From the NCBI GenBank assembly GCA_002347265.1, contig DDYB01000011.1, forward strand, positions 1-64,000: DNA of 64,000 nucleotides, in the 5' to 3' direction. Each line of letters opens with the position of its first letter. Positions within the stretch are counted from its first letter, which is position 1. The DNA is from Desulfobacteraceae bacterium UBA2245 (lineage in GTDB: Bacteria; Desulfobacterota; Desulfobacteria; Desulfobacterales; UBA2245). The position numbers and the translations under genes were made by a program. Positions 1 through 8,249 of this stretch are shown here, piece after piece. The notes under the pieces were generated by a model that did no database searches, was not told the origin of the DNA, and saw only the letters and a list, made by a program, of their open reading frames with translations.

Positions 1-68
1 TTGTCGCATCGCCGCGCGCCTTGCCTGCTTGCCTGACGGCCTGATTCTTGTTTTTCAACAACATGTTA
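1..68 (+). repeat. MITE-like element, right half (cut by window edge)
   Basis: Matches the right half of the 149-bp element seen complete at 6195-6343, 15156-15304 and 22751-22899, ending in a degraded terminal repeat (CAACAACATGTTA instead of CAACACCCTGTTA). A short GCCTGCTT duplication interrupts it. The left half lies outside the window. Confidence 0.8.
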
Positions 69-245
69 ATTGTCTGCAAATAAGATGCCAGCAGATGAGA
101 CATGAAACAAAATTGAGTATCCGCCTGAACAACGGCCGATTCCGGCTTTAAACAAAATTGATCCGGAATTTGAATGCGCCGCAGAACCTGAATGAATGAC
201 AATTTTTATTAACTCCTGGCGAAATATTGTCATTTATCGGATAAA

Positions 246-1646
246 TCACTGTCCTTCCATGCCCAGCTTGTCCAGCCGGTATCGCAGGGACCGAAGGTTG
301 ATTCCCAGCAGGTCGGCGGCCCGGCTCTTGTTCATCCCGGCAGATTCAAGGGCCTTGAGAATATAGGCCTTCTCGATCTGGGCCAGAATCTCGTCGATCA
401 GAACGCCTTTTTTCACATCGTCCAGGTCGAACCGGCAGCCCTGAACCCCTTCGATCCAGCGGCGCTTGCGCACGGAAAGCGCCAGGCTGTCGGGCAGCAG
501 GATGTTGGTGCTGCTGATGGCCACGCTGCGCTCGATGAGGTTCTCCAGCTCCCGGACATTTCCCGGAAAATCGTATTTGTTGAGCAGATCGATGGCATAG
601 GAGGAGATCTTGGTGATCGGCTTTCCCATTTCCTTGGCGTATTTCTCCAGAAAATGCTGGGCCAGCAGACGCAGGTCCCCTCTTCTTTCCCGGAGCGCCG
701 GCGCCCGGATCTCGATCACGTTGAGCCGGTAGAACAGGTCCTCGCGGAACCGGCCCGCGAGCACCTCTTCCTCCAGCTTCTTGTTGGTGGCCGAAATGAT
801 CCGGATGTCCACAGGGCGATCTTCGACCCCGCCCACGGCCCGGACCACGCGCTCCTGCACCACCCTCAGGAGCTTGACCTGAAGCTGGGGGGTGAGTTCG
901 CCGATCTCGTCTAAAAAAAAGGTTCCCTTGTCGGCCATCTCGAACAACCCCTTGCGGTCGGAAATCGCGCCGGTGAACGCTCCTTTTTTATAGCCGAACA
1001 GCTCGCTTTCCATGAGGGTTTCGGGAATACCCCCGCAGTTGATCACGACAAAGGGCCGGTCCTTCCGGTCGCTGTTTTCATGAATGGCCTTGGCGATCAG
1101 CTCCTTGCCCGTGCCGCTCTCGCCGGTGATCAGAATGTTGGTGCGGGTTTTGGCAACCTGGCGGATCAGGCTGTATATGTGCATCATCGGCGGGCTGTTG
1201 CCCACGATGCGGCCGAAGTGCAGGGTCTGTTTCAGCTCGTCGTCCCGGATCCGCTTCTCCTGATCCAGGGTCTTGAGTTTCAGGGCATTGGCGATGGTCG
1301 CCTTGAGCTCGTCGTTATTGAAGGGCTTGGGCAGGTAGTCATAGGCCCCGTCGTTCATGGCCTCAACCGCGGTCTCCGCGGACGCGTAAGCCGATATCAT
1401 GATGACGGTGGCGTTCGGATCCTTCTTCTTGGCGGCCCGCAGCACTTCCAGGCCCGTGATGTCGCCGAGCCGGATGTCGCAGAGCAGCAGGTCGTAATGA
1501 TGCTGTTCGATCAGGCGGACCGCAGTCCTGCCGTTTTCCGCCGTGGAAATACGATAGCCTTCGCGCTGAAGCATGAACTCGAGGAGCTCTCTCATGCTTA
1601 GGTCGTCGTCGACGATTAGTATGTGAGAAGAAGTCTTTTCAGACAT
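246..1646 (-). CDS. Sigma-54-dependent response regulator (NtrC/PilR type)
   Basis: Two-component activator of sigma-54 promoters. An N-terminal receiver (about residues 8-120) carries the phospho-acceptor Asp in LLLCDIRLGD. A central AAA+ domain (about 145-375) has Walker A GESGTGKE, the sigma-54 contact loop GAFTGA and Walker B FFLDEIGE. A C-terminal Fis-type helix-turn-helix follows (NKSRAADLLGINLRSLRYRL). The length of 466 aa is normal. No sensor kinase gene is adjacent upstream, so it is an orphan in this window unless the partner lies left of position 1. The receiver-AAA-Fis order resembles PilR and similar regulators, but the target genes cannot be read from sequence. A good sigma-54 promoter lies at 36723-36736, with no evidence that the two are linked. 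Confidence 0.95.
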   Translation of the reverse strand: MSEKTSSHILIVDDDLSMRELLEFMLQREGYRISTAENGRTAVRLIEQHHYDLLLCDIRLGDITGLEVLRAAKKKDPNATVIMISAYASAETAVEAMNDGAYDYLPKPFNNDELKATIANALKLKTLDQEKRIRDDELKQTLHFGRIVGNSPPMMHIYSLIRQVAKTRTNILITGESGTGKELIAKAIHENSDRKDRPFVVINCGGIPETLMESELFGYKKGAFTGAISDRKGLFEMADKGTFFLDEIGELTPQLQVKLLRVVQERVVRAVGGVEDRPVDIRIISATNKKLEEEVLAGRFREDLFYRLNVIEIRAPALRERRGDLRLLAQHFLEKYAKEMGKPITKISSYAIDLLNKYDFPGNVRELENLIERSVAISSTNILLPDSLALSVRKRRWIEGVQGCRFDLDDVKKGVLIDEILAQIEKAYILKALESAGMNKSRAADLLGINLRSLRYRLDKLGMEGQ

Positions 1647-1737
1647 AGTAGTCGGGTTCCGTGTTCTGTCGGGGCGAAAGATGTTTCGCCCTTACGGTTC
1701 TTTCACCTTTCACCTTTGAGCTTTGAGCTTTGAGCTT

Positions 1738-3033
1738 TCACCCCTCAGCCCTCCAAACGATCTCTCCGGCGACGATGGTGAAAACGGGTTTTCCAATCGC
1801 CTCCCATCCATCAAAAGGCGTGTTGCGGCTGCGGGACCGGAAGTTTTCGGCATTGATGCGATATGCGGCATTCGGATCGATAATTGTCAGGTCGGCGATT
1901 GCGCCCGGCCGGATTTCGCGCGTCAGGTTCAGAATGCGGGCCGGGTTCTTCGACATCTTGCGAATCAGGTCTGACATTGAAAGCGCGCCTGAGGCAACCA
2001 GCTTCAGGGACAGGGGCACGGAGGTTTCCAGGCCGATGATGCCGTTGGCGGCCAGGTCGAACTCCAGGTCTTTTTCAAGGCTGCTGTGCGGCGCGTGGTC
2101 CGTGGCGATCACGTCGATCGTGCCGTCGGCCAGGCCCTGTATCACCGCCTCCCGGTCCTTTTCGGAACGCAGGGGCGGGTTCATCTTGGCGTGGGTGTTG
2201 TAGGCCCCGACATCCGCATCGATCAGGGTGAAATAGTGTGGGGCGGTTTCCGCCGTCACCTGCACTCCCCGTTTCTTGGCCTCCCGGACCGCGCGCACCG
2301 ATTCCTGGGTGCTCACATGGGCGATGTGCAGCCGGCCGCCGGTCAGCTCGGCCAGGGCGATGTCCCGCATCACCATGATGCTTTCCACGGCGTTGGGAAT
2401 TCCCTGAAGCCCCATTCGCGTGGCCACGGGCCCCTCGTTCATGACGCCTGCGGGCGCCAGGTCCGGATCCTCGCAGTGCGATATGATCAAAAGCCCGAAT
2501 CCCTTTGCGTATTCAAGGGCCCTTCTCATCAGCAGGCTGCTCATCACCGGCCGGCCGTCGTCGGACAGGGCAACGACCCCGGCCCGCTTGAGCTCGGCGT
2601 ATTCGCAGAGCGCCTTTCCCTCAAGATTCCTGCTGACCGCGGCCACGGGATGCACGCGAACCCCGCAGGCTTTTTCCGCCTGTTCCAGAATGAACTCCGT
2701 CACCTGAAGGCAGTCGTTGACCGGCCGCGTGTTGGGCATGGTGCAGACCGCCGTGAAACCGCCCGCCGCGGCGGCGGCGCATCCGGTTTCGATGGTTTCC
2801 TTGTATTCCTCTCCGGGCTCCCGGAAATGCACGTGCATGTCGATCAGGCCGGGGGCCACGATCATTCCGCCGGCATCGATCACCCGATCGGGCGCGCCGG
2901 ACACTTCGGAATTTTCATCCGCCTGGCCCTGCGGAACCACGCGCAGAATCTTTTCATCCTGAATCCAGACATCGGCGACGCCGTCGATGTTTCCGGGGTC
3001 CACCACCCGTCCGCCCTTAATCCGCGTCAGCAT
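1738..3033 (-). CDS. pyrC: Dihydroorotase
   Basis: Zinc amidohydrolase of pyrimidine synthesis that interconverts carbamoyl-aspartate and dihydroorotate. It shows the metal-binding DMHVHFREPG motif near residue 60, the SHCEDP and HIAHVST segments, and the late metal/catalytic TDHAPH motif, in a full-length protein of 431 aa. The start at 3033 (MLTRIKGGR) is chosen because GGAGGT lies 8 nt upstream. A longer in-frame reading back to 3186 is only a shadow of pyrB. The start overlaps the end of pyrB by 17 bp, which suggests translational coupling. It is the last gene of a pgpA-lepB-pyrB-pyrC run. Class I (longer, bacterial type) dihydroorotases commonly pair with PyrB. Confidence 0.95.
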   Translation of the reverse strand: MLTRIKGGRVVDPGNIDGVADVWIQDEKILRVVPQGQADENSEVSGAPDRVIDAGGMIVAPGLIDMHVHFREPGEEYKETIETGCAAAAAGGFTAVCTMPNTRPVNDCLQVTEFILEQAEKACGVRVHPVAAVSRNLEGKALCEYAELKRAGVVALSDDGRPVMSSLLMRRALEYAKGFGLLIISHCEDPDLAPAGVMNEGPVATRMGLQGIPNAVESIMVMRDIALAELTGGRLHIAHVSTQESVRAVREAKKRGVQVTAETAPHYFTLIDADVGAYNTHAKMNPPLRSEKDREAVIQGLADGTIDVIATDHAPHSSLEKDLEFDLAANGIIGLETSVPLSLKLVASGALSMSDLIRKMSKNPARILNLTREIRPGAIADLTIIDPNAAYRINAENFRSRSRNTPFDGWEAIGKPVFTIVAGEIVWRAEG

Positions 3034-3955
3034 CTCGCACACCTCCTGCCACAAGCAGTAAAAGCGCCATGCGTACGGCCACTCCGTTGGCCACCTGGTC
3101 GAGTATGACCGATTGGGGCCCGTCGGCGATTTCCGGGCTGATCTCCACCCCGCGGTTGACCGGTCCCGGATGCATGACCAGCACATCCTTTTCCGCCAGC
3201 TTGAGCCGCTCGGCGTTCAGCCCGTAAGCGCCTGCATATTCGCGTTCCGTTGAAAAGAAGAATCCCTTGAGCCGCTCCTTCTGAATGCGCAGCATCATGA
3301 CCACATCGGCGCCGCGCACCGCCTCGTCCGCGTCATGGGTCACGGAAACGCCCAGGGATTCGATGCCGCAAGGAATCATGGTCGGCGGACCGCAGGCGAT
3401 CACCTCCGCGCCCATTCGGGTGAATCCCGCAAAATCGGATCGGGCCACCCGGCTGTGGGCGATGTCCCCGATGATGGCGATTCGAAGCCCCTTGAGATCT
3501 CCCTTGCGCTGCCGGATTGTCAGCATGTCCAGCAGGGCCTGGGACGGATGGGCGTGCAGGCCGTCGCCGGCATTGAGGATCGAGGCCTTGAGCCGCCCGG
3601 CCAGCATGTGGGGCGCCCCGCTGCACGCATGCCGGATCACGACGACATCGGGGTTCATCGCCTGAAGGTTTCTGGCCGTATCGATCAGGGTTTCCCCCTT
3701 GACCATGCTGCTGGTGCTTGCGGAAATCGAGACCGTATCGGCGCTGAGCCGCTTGGCGGCGATTTCAAAGGACATGCGGGTCCGGGTGCTGGGCTCGTGG
3801 AAGAAGAACACCACGGTTTTCCCGCGAAGCGTCGGAACCTTCTTGATGGGCCGCTGAGAAATTTCCTTCATCTGCTCGGCGGTGTCCAGAATCGCCGAGA
3901 TCTCCTCATCGCTCAGCGAAGAGATATCCAGAATGTCTTTCCTAAATGCCCTCAT
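3017..3955 (-). CDS. pyrB: Aspartate carbamoyltransferase catalytic chain
   Basis: Condenses carbamoyl phosphate with aspartate, the committed step of pyrimidine synthesis. The carbamoyl-phosphate motif HEPSTRTRMSFE lies near residue 54, followed by HPSQALLDML and MHPGPVNRG, and the 312 aa match the family length. No regulatory PyrI gene is adjacent. pyrC follows with a 17-bp overlap, and lepB ends 15 bp before the start, so the genes are probably co-transcribed. carB, which supplies carbamoyl phosphate, is about 37 kb away at 40596, so the pathway genes are split. Confidence 0.96.
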   Translation of the reverse strand: MRAFRKDILDISSLSDEEISAILDTAEQMKEISQRPIKKVPTLRGKTVVFFFHEPSTRTRMSFEIAAKRLSADTVSISASTSSMVKGETLIDTARNLQAMNPDVVVIRHACSGAPHMLAGRLKASILNAGDGLHAHPSQALLDMLTIRQRKGDLKGLRIAIIGDIAHSRVARSDFAGFTRMGAEVIACGPPTMIPCGIESLGVSVTHDADEAVRGADVVMMLRIQKERLKGFFFSTEREYAGAYGLNAERLKLAEKDVLVMHPGPVNRGVEISPEIADGPQSVILDQVANGVAVRMALLLLVAGGVRDADAD

Positions 3956-3970
3956 GCGCCTCCTGCCGCT

Positions 3971-4627
3971 TTATCTGAGAATTTTGCCGAGCCGATCCCA
4001 TCTGACCCCGAATTTTTCCTTGTTCCAGGACCAGTAAACGATAAACGCCTTGCCCTTGACCGCCTTCAGATTCACGAATCCCCAGAACCGGCTGTCGTAA
4101 CTCTGATCCCGGTTGTCGCCCATGACGAACAGGGAGTCCGGCGGAACGGTCACCGGCCCGAAATTGTCCCTGGGCTGAGCGCGGGGCGGAAGAATGTGCG
4201 GATCCAGGTAGATGACGTGCGGGTCATCGAGGATCTCCCCGTTGACGTAGACCTTTTTATCGACGATATGCACGACGTCTCCGGGCGCTCCGACCACCCG
4301 CTTGATGAAATCCTTGTCCGGGTCCTCGGGAAACTCAAAAACCACGATGTCCCCGCGTTTGGGGTCCTTGATTGGAATCAGGGTCTTGTTGACAAAGGGA
4401 ATCTTGACGCCGTAGATGAACTTGTTGACAAAGATGTGATCCCCGACCAGCAGGGTCTGCTTCATGGAGCCGGAAGGAATCTTGAAAGCCTGAACAATAA
4501 AGGCCCGGATGAACAGGGCCAGCAGAACCGCTACCAGAATGACCTCGACATTTTCGCGGATCTTGCCCTTGCGCCGGACAGGCGCTTGCGGCGCCTCGGG
4601 CTCTTCGGATGAACTCTGTGATTTCAA
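3971..4627 (-). CDS. lepB: Signal peptidase I
   Basis: Membrane-anchored serine/lysine protease that removes signal peptides from secreted preproteins. A charged N-terminus is followed by one transmembrane segment (about residues 27-45). The catalytic Ser sits in SGSMKQTLLVGD, the Lys in KRVVGAPGD and the C-terminal box is VMGDNRDQSYDSRFWG. The length of 218 aa is typical. It lies between pgpA (57 bp upstream) and pyrB (15 bp downstream). Placement in front of pyrB is unusual functionally, but the spacing looks like an operon. Confidence 0.96.
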   Translation of the reverse strand: MKSQSSSEEPEAPQAPVRRKGKIRENVEVILVAVLLALFIRAFIVQAFKIPSGSMKQTLLVGDHIFVNKFIYGVKIPFVNKTLIPIKDPKRGDIVVFEFPEDPDKDFIKRVVGAPGDVVHIVDKKVYVNGEILDDPHVIYLDPHILPPRAQPRDNFGPVTVPPDSLFVMGDNRDQSYDSRFWGFVNLKAVKGKAFIVYWSWNKEKFGVRWDRLGKILR

Positions 4628-4684
4628 AGCTGCTTTAACGCCTTTCTAAAAAGGGTTCGAACTGTTTTCGACCGCCCGCAAGAT

Positions 4685-5155
4685 TCACGCCCCCCATCCG
4701 GAAAGCGCCAGGAAGGCTCTGAGCAGAAGATTTCCGATCAGGCCCGCCGCCAGGTCGTCGGCGACGATTCCCGTTCCTCCGGAAAGCGTTCTGTCAAGAT
4801 ACCCTACGGGAAAAGGTTTGGCAATATCCAGAACCCTGAATATTAAAAAGCCGGCGCAAACCGGCAGAAACTGAAAAGGAATTCCCCACAGGGTGACCGA
4901 GATTCCGGCCATTTCATCGATGACGATGGCCCCCGGATCTTTTTTCCCCAGCATGCGCGCGGCCCTTGACGCCACCGGAACGGAGATCAGAATGAGCCCC
5001 GCCAGCAGCGCGGCCGAAACCGGTCTGGATACCGATGCCAGCAGCAAGCAAAAGGGCAATCCCACCAGCGAGCCGAAGGTTCCCGGCGCAAAGGGGATTC
5101 TTCCGGCGCCGAATCCGGTGGCCAGAAAAAGAACTGCCTTGCTGGACAAATTCAT
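4685..5155 (-). CDS. pgpA: Phosphatidylglycerophosphatase A
   Basis: Inner-membrane phosphatase that converts phosphatidylglycerol phosphate to phosphatidylglycerol. The family motifs APGTFGS (about residue 24), IVIDEMAG (about 77) and IVADDLAAGLI (near the C-terminus) are visible, with several hydrophobic segments in 156 aa. There is no clear Shine-Dalgarno sequence. TTGACA and TATAGA boxes with a short 15-bp gap lie at 5185-5190 and 5164-5169, which would put the transcript start almost at the ATG. It is the first gene of the pgpA-lepB-pyrB-pyrC run. Confidence 0.93.
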   Translation of the reverse strand: MNLSSKAVLFLATGFGAGRIPFAPGTFGSLVGLPFCLLLASVSRPVSAALLAGLILISVPVASRAARMLGKKDPGAIVIDEMAGISVTLWGIPFQFLPVCAGFLIFRVLDIAKPFPVGYLDRTLSGGTGIVADDLAAGLIGNLLLRAFLALSGWGA

Positions 5156-5255
5156 GCATGGTCTCTATAACCTGACCCTTTTTTTGTCAAGAGCCGGATA
5201 TGGATCTTAGGGTTCCGGCGGGCCATTGGCTGGCTGGTGAAAACTGAAGAGCGTT

Positions 5256-5348
5256 TACCACGAAGGTTAAGAGCAAAGAGTATTTTTACCACGAAGGGCA
5301 CGAAGATCACGAAGGGTAAGAACGAAAGAACTTTTACCACGAAGGGCA
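5256..5348 (+). repeat. 9-bp-period CACGAAGGN array, forward orientation
   Basis: Blocks of TTTACCACGAAGGGCACGAAG alternate with spacers such as TAAGAACGAAAGAAC. The core repeats every 9 bp. The array ends 10 bp before the left inverted end of the RAYT element. Short reading frames across it are low-complexity (His-Glu-Gly) and are not genes. Confidence 0.9.
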
Positions 5349-5370
5349 TTATTTTTGGGGTCGGGCCACG

Positions 5371-6177
5371 CTATCTTATTAATATTTCAGGATTATCCCT
5401 CCAAAAATAAGCGTTTTTAGCTCTTAAATCGCTATTTTCAGGGGTAAAATTACCATTGTAAGGAGCCTGTGCATCTCGAAGTTGATGTGCCCCACTCGAT
5501 TCAACCACCTGCCGACCCTTTGCGCGAATACTGAGTTTCGCTTTTATATCTTCTACAAAACTTTTACTTCCGACTGCGATGCTTTCAGTCCATCTGCCCT
5601 CTCGAACATAATTCTTTTCCCTGAGAACTCGTTCAACACTTTCCTTGTGAAAGCTTCTAAGATCATCAATCGATGAAAAATGAAGCAGCTCCATCAGACG
5701 ATTGCAATCTATTAACGCATACCGCTCATGTGGCTTATGGATTTCGTTATACCCGCCGAAATTCCATTCCGATGGATGGTTGACTGCGCCGGCACGAACC
5801 ATGTTCAAATCAATATATACAATACATTGAATCAGATGATGGTCGCTTGATACAGCAGTCGCATGATACCGGTCCTCCCAAAATGCTCCATTCCGATTTT
5901 TTCTTTGATTATATTCTTGACCGGTTCGACCCGCAATTAATTGCAGCGATTTCGGAATAACCTCCCGCCCGCCGCCGTCAGCTACAAGAAGATGAATATG
6001 GTTTGAGGTTACCGTATAGTTTAAAATACAGAGACCGTACCGCTTCCTGGCTTCAAAAAGCCATTGCAACCATCGACGGCGATCTCTGGCGAACTTCAGT
6101 AAAAATTCTTTTTTATGACACCGATGTGTAATGTGCCATACATGCCCTGGAAGATAATGCCGCTTTGCTCTTGCCAT
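5371..6177 (-). CDS. REP-associated tyrosine transposase (Y1_Tnp/RAYT family)
   Basis: Single-strand DNA transposase related to the IS200/IS605 Y1 enzymes. The HUH motif is in SNHIHLLV near residue 62. The candidate nucleophile Tyr lies in GAFWEDRYHATAV (about 110), followed by the conserved CIVYIDLNMVRAGAV block. About 100 residues of less conserved C-terminal sequence follow. The ATG at 6177 is preferred over the GTG at 6183; neither has a strong Shine-Dalgarno. A MITE-like element begins only 18 bp upstream of the ATG, so the native promoter is probably displaced and expression may depend on sequence inside that element. The gene sits within 13-bp inverted ends (5358 and 6444). All catalytic motifs look intact. 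Confidence 0.88.
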   Translation of the reverse strand: MARAKRHYLPGHVWHITHRCHKKEFLLKFARDRRRWLQWLFEARKRYGLCILNYTVTSNHIHLLVADGGGREVIPKSLQLIAGRTGQEYNQRKNRNGAFWEDRYHATAVSSDHHLIQCIVYIDLNMVRAGAVNHPSEWNFGGYNEIHKPHERYALIDCNRLMELLHFSSIDDLRSFHKESVERVLREKNYVREGRWTESIAVGSKSFVEDIKAKLSIRAKGRQVVESSGAHQLRDAQAPYNGNFTPENSDLRAKNAYFWRDNPEILIR

Positions 6178-6194
6178 ATGCACCCGTTTTTTCT

Positions 6195-6343
6195 TAGCAG
6201 GCTGTTGAAAAACTGCGCCTTAGGCCGCCATTCAGCGTTGCACGGCTCTCGCCAATGCTCACATATGCTTGAATATGCTGCGCTTGCCGCATCGCCACGC
6301 GCCTTGCCTGGCGGCCTGATTCTTGTTTTTCAACACCCTGTTA
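6195..6343 (+). repeat. MITE-like element, complete copy
   Basis: A 149-bp copy bounded by TAGCAGGCTGTTGAAAAAC and GTTTTTCAACACCCTGTTA, which are imperfect inverted repeats. The interior is GC-rich and partly self-complementary (GCCGCCATTCA against TGACGGCC) and has no reading frame of its own. It lies just upstream of the RAYT gene, inside the RAYT element. Confidence 0.92.
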
Positions 6344-6448
6344 AACGTATGTTTTTGACCCCTAAAATGCCTGTTTAAGCCATTTTTCGGCGTGTTTTTT
6401 TAATCTATTGTTCATGATATCAAATCGTTACCGTGGCCCGACCCTCGA

Positions 6449-7126
6449 TTACAAGTCTTCCGAAGCCATATCTCGAAATTCGGTTTCGAAGGCTGGGCGG
6501 ATATCGGCGAATCCCGGATTGAGGATTTCCACCATCGGCCGGTCATGGCTGATCAGGTAAACGATAAACGCCTTTCGCATGTCGTCGTTCAAGGCCCTCT
6601 CTCTGAAAAGCATCATGACATCGAAGAGATCTCGTGGGTGCTGACGATCCAGGACGGCACAGATCTTCCCTGCGTAAAGCTCATCTTCCACAAGGGTTCG
6701 ACACTCCACGGAAAGTTCAAATACGTTTCGGGCCTTTGGGGACAGGGTCCTGCGTTCCGGGGGAAAAAGCGAACCGCGAATGACCGGATTCGGCTCGATC
6801 TTGATCGTCGCATCCTTTCGTTGAACCAAACATCCGCTCCAAAGTTCGCCCCCTTTGATCTTCTTGGGAAAAATCTTCGTCTTCGGAATTCGGCTTTCGA
6901 CATTCCGGGAAATACGGATCAGAGCATTGCTGATCTCGCGAAGCGACAAATCGCGTTCGCCTATGGGAATATAGGCAAGGTCGATGTCAACGGAAACACG
7001 CGGAAGATTTCTGAAGAAAAAATTGATGGCCGTCCCGCCCTTCAGAACAAAGACGGCCTCACGATCGACCAGCGGCAGAACCCGCAGGAGCAGTTCGGCT
7101 TGTCTGAAGTACACGTTGTCAATCAT
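6449..7126 (-). CDS. abiEii: AbiEii/AbiGii-type nucleotidyltransferase toxin, probably C-terminally truncated
   Basis: Toxin half of a type IV AbiE toxin-antitoxin/phage-abortive pair, a DNA polymerase beta-like nucleotidyltransferase. The expected motifs are present: FVLKGGTAINFF (about residue 27), VDIDLAYI (about 46) and LYAGKICAVLDRQHPRDLFD (about 150). The protein stops at 225 aa, whereas family members I know continue for roughly 60-80 residues past the FETEF segment. The stop codon lies 5 bp from the right inverted end of the RAYT element, so the insertion probably removed the C-terminus. It overlaps the antitoxin by 4 bp (ATGA), the standard AbiE arrangement. Activity of the shortened toxin is uncertain. 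Confidence 0.85.
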   Translation of the reverse strand: MIDNVYFRQAELLLRVLPLVDREAVFVLKGGTAINFFFRNLPRVSVDIDLAYIPIGERDLSLREISNALIRISRNVESRIPKTKIFPKKIKGGELWSGCLVQRKDATIKIEPNPVIRGSLFPPERRTLSPKARNVFELSVECRTLVEDELYAGKICAVLDRQHPRDLFDVMMLFRERALNDDMRKAFIVYLISHDRPMVEILNPGFADIRPAFETEFRDMASEDL

Positions 7127-7908
7127 CTGGTCATTTCTTCTCGATCAACGGGGACGGTGATGCGATATTTTGGATCATATCGGCCATTCGAGACGATCAT
7201 CCGTTTTCCCTTCCCGAGATCGACTTTTGACAAATCCACTTTTGAAAGCCAGGCGTGTTCCTGGCTCTCGGCCATATAAAGAAAGAGCCTTTTCACCTTG
7301 ACCGAACGGCATTCCTCCAGCATTCTCTGGACGAGTTCCGGCCTCAGCGCGACCAGGTTTCCCATGACCAAACGGGCCTCATCGAACCCGACCTTTCGGG
7401 GAACCAGATGAAGCATCTCCAGCATCGCCCGTTCCGGCGCCGATATCCGAACGGAAAAGTCCTTCTCCTTGAATTCGGAAAAGCCTTCATGATTTTCCCG
7501 CGGAAAGAGATTCGTTCGTGTCACCACGAAATCGACGCCCAAACGATCCCCCCTGAACCAGGCCGGCAGGATGAGTCCGCGCGGGCCATATAGAAAGACC
7601 CTCGTTTGCCTTTCCGGCAGGTAGTGGGCATAGCCCTTTCGCTCCAGCGCCGTTTTCCCCCCTGCGTGCACAGGGAGGCCCAGTTGTCTCTGAAGCGTAA
7701 AAAGAGCGCCCGGCCAGTCAACCTTGTCTCCGCAGCGTATGTAGGCGCCCCGTCCAAAGGGCTCCAGCCAGCCGCTGTTCTTGTATTTGACGAGCAGATC
7801 ACGACTGAAGCCGGAAGCAACCATAAAAGAAGTGGCGCTGGGGGCGCCCATCGTCCACTGGCTTATGAGGCGGTTTATTTTTGTCTTTATATCAGTACCC
7901 ATAGTCAT
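7123..7908 (-). CDS. abiEi: AbiEi-type antitoxin/transcriptional regulator
   Basis: Partner of the AbiEii-like toxin. AbiEi antitoxins usually bind their own promoter through an N-terminal winged helix and neutralise the toxin through a C-terminal domain. The N-terminal 90 residues (FSRDLLVKYKNSGWLEPFGRG, then ALFTLQRQLGLPVHAGGKTALE) match that architecture. The C-terminal half carries the RISAPERAMLEMLHLVP segment typical of AbiEi C-terminal domains. The length of 261 aa is normal, so the antitoxin looks complete while the toxin is short. An in-frame ATG at 7902 is an alternative start. The 4-bp overlap with the toxin implies co-translation. Confidence 0.88.
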   Translation of the reverse strand: MTMGTDIKTKINRLISQWTMGAPSATSFMVASGFSRDLLVKYKNSGWLEPFGRGAYIRCGDKVDWPGALFTLQRQLGLPVHAGGKTALERKGYAHYLPERQTRVFLYGPRGLILPAWFRGDRLGVDFVVTRTNLFPRENHEGFSEFKEKDFSVRISAPERAMLEMLHLVPRKVGFDEARLVMGNLVALRPELVQRMLEECRSVKVKRLFLYMAESQEHAWLSKVDLSKVDLGKGKRMIVSNGRYDPKYRITVPVDREEMTR

Positions 7909-8249
7909 CTATTAACAATATATTTAAACCGATGTCAAGTTTTGGTTTGAATATGTTCGTTTTAGTAGAGCTTTACTCTCCATGGATAAATATTATCAAA
8001 CCGCGATGCAGGCCGGACAAGAACGATTTTTCTACCACACCTTCGTGGTTCAAGATCTTCATTCTTCGTGTCCTTCGTGAACTTCGTGGTTCAAAATTCT
8101 TTTATTTATCGTGGACATTTTGGACATTGTGGACTTCGTGGTGAATCCCACCTTTATAGGCTTGAAAATACTAATAAAGGCTTCATTCCTTTTTTCTTCG
8201 TGTCCTTCGTGCCCTTCGTGGTTCAAACTCTTTTATTCTTAGTGGTGAA
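7909..8249 (-). repeat. Gene-free region with reverse-oriented 9-bp array
   Basis: From about 8030 to 8245 the strand reads TTCGTGTCCTTCGTG with periods of 9 bp, the reverse complement of the array at 5256. It includes a GTGGACATT-type variant and a module (AATAAAGGCTTCATTCC) that recurs in inverted form elsewhere. No coding capacity is evident. Positions 7909-8029 are AT-rich and hold the likely antitoxin promoter. Confidence 0.88.

Larger units (their letters stand above)
5358..6444. mobile_element. RAYT-type element bounded by 13-bp inverted repeats
   Basis: A perfect 13-bp inverted pair, GGGTCGGGCCACG at 5358-5370 and its reverse complement at 6432-6444, encloses the Y1 transposase gene and about 250 bp of flanking DNA. 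The left repeat abuts the transposase stop codon. The right repeat lies 5 bp from the end of the AbiE toxin gene. A complete 149-bp MITE-like copy is nested inside at 6195-6343. The inverted ends resemble the GGGGTC-type palindromes often seen beside RAYT genes. That resemblance is from memory, not a database search. Confidence 0.75.

Noticed and set aside
1671..1691. Hairpin GGGCGAAA/TTTCGCCC between pyrC and the response-regulator gene
   Set aside because: The stem is only 8 bp with no T run on the transcribed strand, so it is not a convincing terminator.
2086..3108. Long opposite-strand frames under pyrC, the GTPases, carB and other genes
   Set aside because: They are shadows in GC-rich genes, and the strand they oppose has clear family motifs.
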